From: Streptomyces sp. NBC_01210
Lineage (GTDB): Bacteria > Actinomycetota > Actinomycetes > Streptomycetales > Streptomycetaceae
Length of the DNA stretch: 64,000 nt
Reading direction: 5' to 3'
Assembly (NCBI RefSeq): GCF_036010325.1
Contig: NZ_CP108549.1
Location: forward strand, 62,001 to 126,000
The first letter of the stretch is position 1, and the number at the start of each line of letters is the position of its first letter. A model generated the notes under the pieces. That model saw nothing but the letters and a program-made list of their open reading frames with translations, had not been told where the DNA came from and did not search any database. Positions 61,269 to 64,000 of this stretch are shown here, piece after piece. The translations under genes and the position numbers were made by a program.

Positions 61269-62584
61269 GTGGCGGATACGGAAGTGACCGACCAGGGTGC
61301 GGAGTTGGTGGATCGCGTCGCCGCGATCGACATCGCCAAGGCATCGGGCATGGTGTGTATGCGTCTGCCCCATCCCAGCCGTGCGGGTCGACGCACTCAG
61401 GAAGTGTGGAACGTCCCTGCGAGCACGATTGGCATCCTCGAACTGGGCGACCGCCTGGTGTGCCAGGGCGTCACCCGGGTCGTAATGGAAGCCACCGGCG
61501 CGCGTACTGGAAGCCGTTCTTCTTCCTCCTGGAAGCCCGCGGGCTGGAGTGCTGGCTGGTCAATGCGCGAGAGGTGAAGAACGTTCCGGGCCGGCCGAAG
61601 ACCGACAAGCTCGATGCCGTCTGGCTCGCCAAGCTGACCGAACGCGGCATGCTCAGAGCCTCGTTCGTGCCGCCCAAGCCGGTCCGGCAACTGCGGGACC
61701 TCACCCGCATGCGAACCGTGCTGATCCGCGAGCGGAGCCGGCACAAGCAGCGCGTCGAGAAGATCCTCGAAGACGCCCAGATCAAACTGTCCTCGGTGGC
61801 CACCGACATCTTCGGCGTCTCCGGCCGCTCGATGATCGAGGCTCTGATCGCCGGTGAACGAGACCCACGGGTGCTTGCCGACATGGCCCGTGGCTGCATG
61901 GTGGTCAAGAAGGCGGCCCTGACTGAGGCCCTCACCGGCCAGTTCGAGGACCACCATGCGTTCTTGTGCCGGACTTTGCTGGACAGCATCGATTTCCTCA
62001 GCGGCCAGATCGACGCACTGACCGTGCGGACCACCCAGGCCCTCGAGGAGCTGCCGTGCCCTGATCCGAGCGGTGGCAGCCAGCCCGGTGCCGGGCCGAA
62101 CCTGGTGGCGAAGCTGGTCACCATCCCGGGCGTCGGGGTCCGTACCGCCCAGATGCTGCTGGCCGAGCTCGGCCCGGACATGACCGTCTTTCCCACCGCC
62201 GACCATCTCGTCTCGTGGGCGAAGTTCGCGCCACGGACCGTGCAGTGCGGAGGAAGAAACACATCCGGCCCCACCGGCAAGGGAAACCCGTGGATCAAGG
62301 GCGCCATCGGCGAGGCCGCGCTGTCCGCCTCCCGCTCCAACACCTTCCTCGGCGCCCGCTACAAACGCATCGTCAAGCGCCGCGGCCGCAAGAGAGCCCT
62401 GGTCGCCGTCGGTCATTCACTCCTGGTCGTCGTCTGGCACCTGCTCAACGAACCCGAGACCCCGTACACAGACCTCGGCTCCAACTACCACCAGCACCTC
62501 GTCGATCCCACCCGGCGGACCCGCGACCTGGTCCGCCAGCTCAAGGCCCTCGGCCACGACGTCACCCTCGCCCCCGCAGCCTGA
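61269..62584 (+). pseudogene. IS110-family transposase (DEDD), frameshifted at 61500
   Basis: The N-terminal RuvC-like DEDD part starts at GTG 61269: AELVDRVAAIDIAKASGMVC, then QGVTRVVMEATGA. Here GCGCGCG carries two bases more than needed, and the protein continues in another frame as YWKPFFFLLEARGLECWLVN. The rest (VKNVPGRPKTDKLDAVWLAK, the transposase-20 domain LVTIPGVGVRTAQMLLAELG, and GNPWIKGAIGEAALSASRSN with the serine region) is intact. A CG insertion in a CG-repeat best explains the break. Confidence 0.82.
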
Positions 62585-62828
62585 CCAGCCAACTCCCCAA
62601 AGCTCAGGCCAACGAACGCTTCAGCATGCCCTTGACCTGGGGGATTTTCCGTTCAGGCCCTAGAGGCCCTCGACTTGTTTGACAGTCTGGGTGCGCCAAC
62701 CGTGCGCACGCTCTGGGGCTAACCAACGGGGATGCCGAACAGGCAGGTATTCGAACAGTTCCAATACCCGACTCCACCATTAGGCCGCTCCAGGGCCGAC
62801 ACGCCCGAAGTCCTCGACCAGGAAAAGG

Positions 62829-62960
62829 GCCTGGGCCCTGGCCGAGACGCTCACCCAGGCCGGCGAGCGCATCGCCTCCGGCGAGAAGATCACCGGACCG
62901 GCCGCCGACCGCTACCGCGCGGCAGCCGCCGAGTTGTCCCACCACTACGTCGGGACCTAG
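62829..62960 (+). pseudogene. short protein-like fragment
   Basis: About 43 codons read WALAETLTQAGERIASGEKI then TGPAADRYRAAAAELSHHYV before a TAG. The segment is clearly coding in style, but no start or complete domain is present. It may be the end of a gene removed by the neighbouring transposases. I cannot name the family. Confidence 0.35.
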
Positions 62961-63023
62961 CTCGGTAACGACCTCGTGCGTGATTAGCGTGAGGCCGTGT
63001 CGGGCTCGTGGCCGGTGTTGTGA

Positions 63024-63950
63024 TCACGTCTTTGCGGTGTGCAGTGCGAGTGCCTTGGTGTGTTGGGTTGCTTGTTGGTCGGTCAGGAGGCCGGCTGCTG
63101 CGCGGATGGTGTCGGGGAGGTTGTCCCGGCGGGTGTGGTGTCGGGCGAGGGCTCGCCAGTTCTTGAGGTGGGCGATGCCGTGTTCAACGGGGATGCGTGC
63201 TGAGGAGTGGGCGAAGAGGGCGGCTTCGTGGTGGGCCATGAGCCATTGCAGATGTTCGAGGTGTTTGCCGCGGCGTTTTCGTGGTGGTGTGACGACCTGG
63301 CCGTAGGTCTGTGCTGCGAGTCCCTGGTAGCCGGCATCGGCGAGGATCTGCAGGTCGATGGTGTCGGCGAGGAGGTCGACCAGGCCGGCATCGCGGGCTT
63401 GGGTGATGTCGGCAACCGATCCGGCCCGCACCTCGCCGCAGAACAGTAACTGTCCGCGTTCATCGGTGAGGACGAGGGCTTTCATTGCGTTGATGCGGCT
63501 CTTGCCGGAGATGAAGCGGCTGCGTCCGCCGCGATGTGCGGAGGGCCTGCGGACCCGGATCTCGGTGGCGTCCATCAATGCGGTCTGCCCGGTGGCACCG
63601 AGATGAGCGATGACGTCAGCGAGCGTTCGCAGCCGCAGTCCGCCCTCGATGCGGCAGCCGCGGTCGGCGAGCAAAGGTCTGATCTCGCCGATCGCGCGTG
63701 TAATCGTGGAGCGGTCGACACCGAACCAGCAGGCAAGGATGTCGTGGGTGACAGCGTGCCGAAGGTGGACCAAGGTGGCCAGGAGCCGGTCGACGAAGAC
63801 CAGCTTGTACTTCGCACCAGCGCCCACAGCTCGACGACGCGGACGGTCAGCCAGCTCGGCATCTCTTCGGGCCTGCCACACCGGCCCCAACTCGGCCACC
63901 AGATCGGCGATCACGGCCGCCGAAAGTCCAGTGACGCGACGCTCCGACAT
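63024..63950 (-). CDS. IS5-family transposase (DDE_Tnp_4 type)
   Basis: The 308-aa protein from ATG 63950 has an N-terminal HTH_Tnp_4 domain (LVHLRHAVTHDILACWFGVD, then RSTITRAIGEIRPLL) and a DDE_Tnp_4 core. TALMDATEIRVRRPSAHRGG holds the first aspartate, LQILADAGYQGLAAQTYG the second, and SARIPVEHGIAHLKNWRALA the glutamate. The gene looks complete. The right end of the element lies beyond or very near the window edge, so its terminal repeats cannot be checked. Confidence 0.88.
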   Translation of the reverse strand: MSERRVTGLSAAVIADLVAELGPVWQARRDAELADRPRRRAVGAGAKYKLVFVDRLLATLVHLRHAVTHDILACWFGVDRSTITRAIGEIRPLLADRGCRIEGGLRLRTLADVIAHLGATGQTALMDATEIRVRRPSAHRGGRSRFISGKSRINAMKALVLTDERGQLLFCGEVRAGSVADITQARDAGLVDLLADTIDLQILADAGYQGLAAQTYGQVVTPPRKRRGKHLEHLQWLMAHHEAALFAHSSARIPVEHGIAHLKNWRALARHHTRRDNLPDTIRAAAGLLTDQQATQHTKALALHTAKT

Positions 63951-64000
63951 GATCAACTCGCGTGCTTCAACCCCCACCACAGATAGCCCAACGACCCAGC

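Noticed and set aside
1-64000. tRNA, rRNA or CRISPR array
   Set aside because: Nothing resembling a cloverleaf with a conserved T-loop, an rRNA segment, or regularly spaced repeats was seen by eye. A dedicated scan would be needed to exclude them fully.

Overview
The window looks like an accessory, probably subtelomeric, stretch of a linear Streptomyces-type replicon (chromosome arm or linear plasmid). The DNA is GC-rich, start codons are often GTG, and several protein families are ones known mainly from Streptomyces (DUF6207, DUF6233, DUF6083, replication-relaxation, helicase-associated repeats). The strongest marker is an intact tap-tpg pair at 33.6-36.4 kb, which encodes the telomere-associated and terminal proteins used to replicate linear ends. 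Two fragments of the HA-repeat helicase often found near Streptomyces telomeres (5.4 and 51.1 kb) agree with this. No housekeeping gene, rRNA, tRNA or CRISPR array was recognised.

Layout. 1-0.6 kb: 5'-part of a tyrosine recombinase, cut by the window edge. 0.7-17.6 kb: a defence-island-like block with a 1563-aa Cap4-like nuclease/STAND NTPase, a helicase fragment, a DUF4238 protein, a SpoIIE-type phosphatase, a HEPN-like protein with a zinc ribbon, an AbiJ-NTD3/nuclease protein, and a three-gene ABC-3C system whose first gene carries a single-base frameshift. 17.6-19.4 kb: a coupled trio of small genes, a DNA-ligase remnant and an acetyltransferase. 19.5-22.9 kb: a complete IS21-family element with a 5-bp target duplication that carries an alpha/beta-hydrolase gene as passenger. 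23.2-33.4 kb: replication-relaxation protein, AbiTii-like and other abortive-infection-like proteins, acetyltransferase, a frameshifted endonuclease VII, and a GIY-YIG-like gene flanked by two copies of a hairpin plus tpg 3'-end. 33.6-36.8 kb: a HTH-like gene, tap and tpg, preceded by a 29-bp palindrome.

37.0-44.6 kb: a Tn7/Mu-like transposition operon on the minus strand (transposase, AAA ATPase, degenerate ATPase) preceded by a second, collapsed copy. The main transposase is cut by a second IS21-family element. Removing the IS and one copy of its 6-bp target duplication restores the frame exactly. Imperfect ~34-bp direct repeats at 44.48-44.60 kb look like the transposon end. 44.7-51.9 kb: decayed accessory genes (UvrD-like helicase, DUF6083, Xre regulator with an operator cluster, HA-domain proteins). 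52.4-57.8 kb: secreted proteins (a Tat substrate, an RCC1-repeat protein, one intact and one decayed ice-binding protein). 57.8-64 kb: transposases of the ISL3, IS5 and IS110 types and an acetyltransferase.

At least ten coding regions carry single indels or nonsense codons. Some sit in short homopolymers, so real decay and assembly error both have to be considered. The large intact genes (1563, 741, 650 and 511 codons) argue against a uniformly poor sequence.
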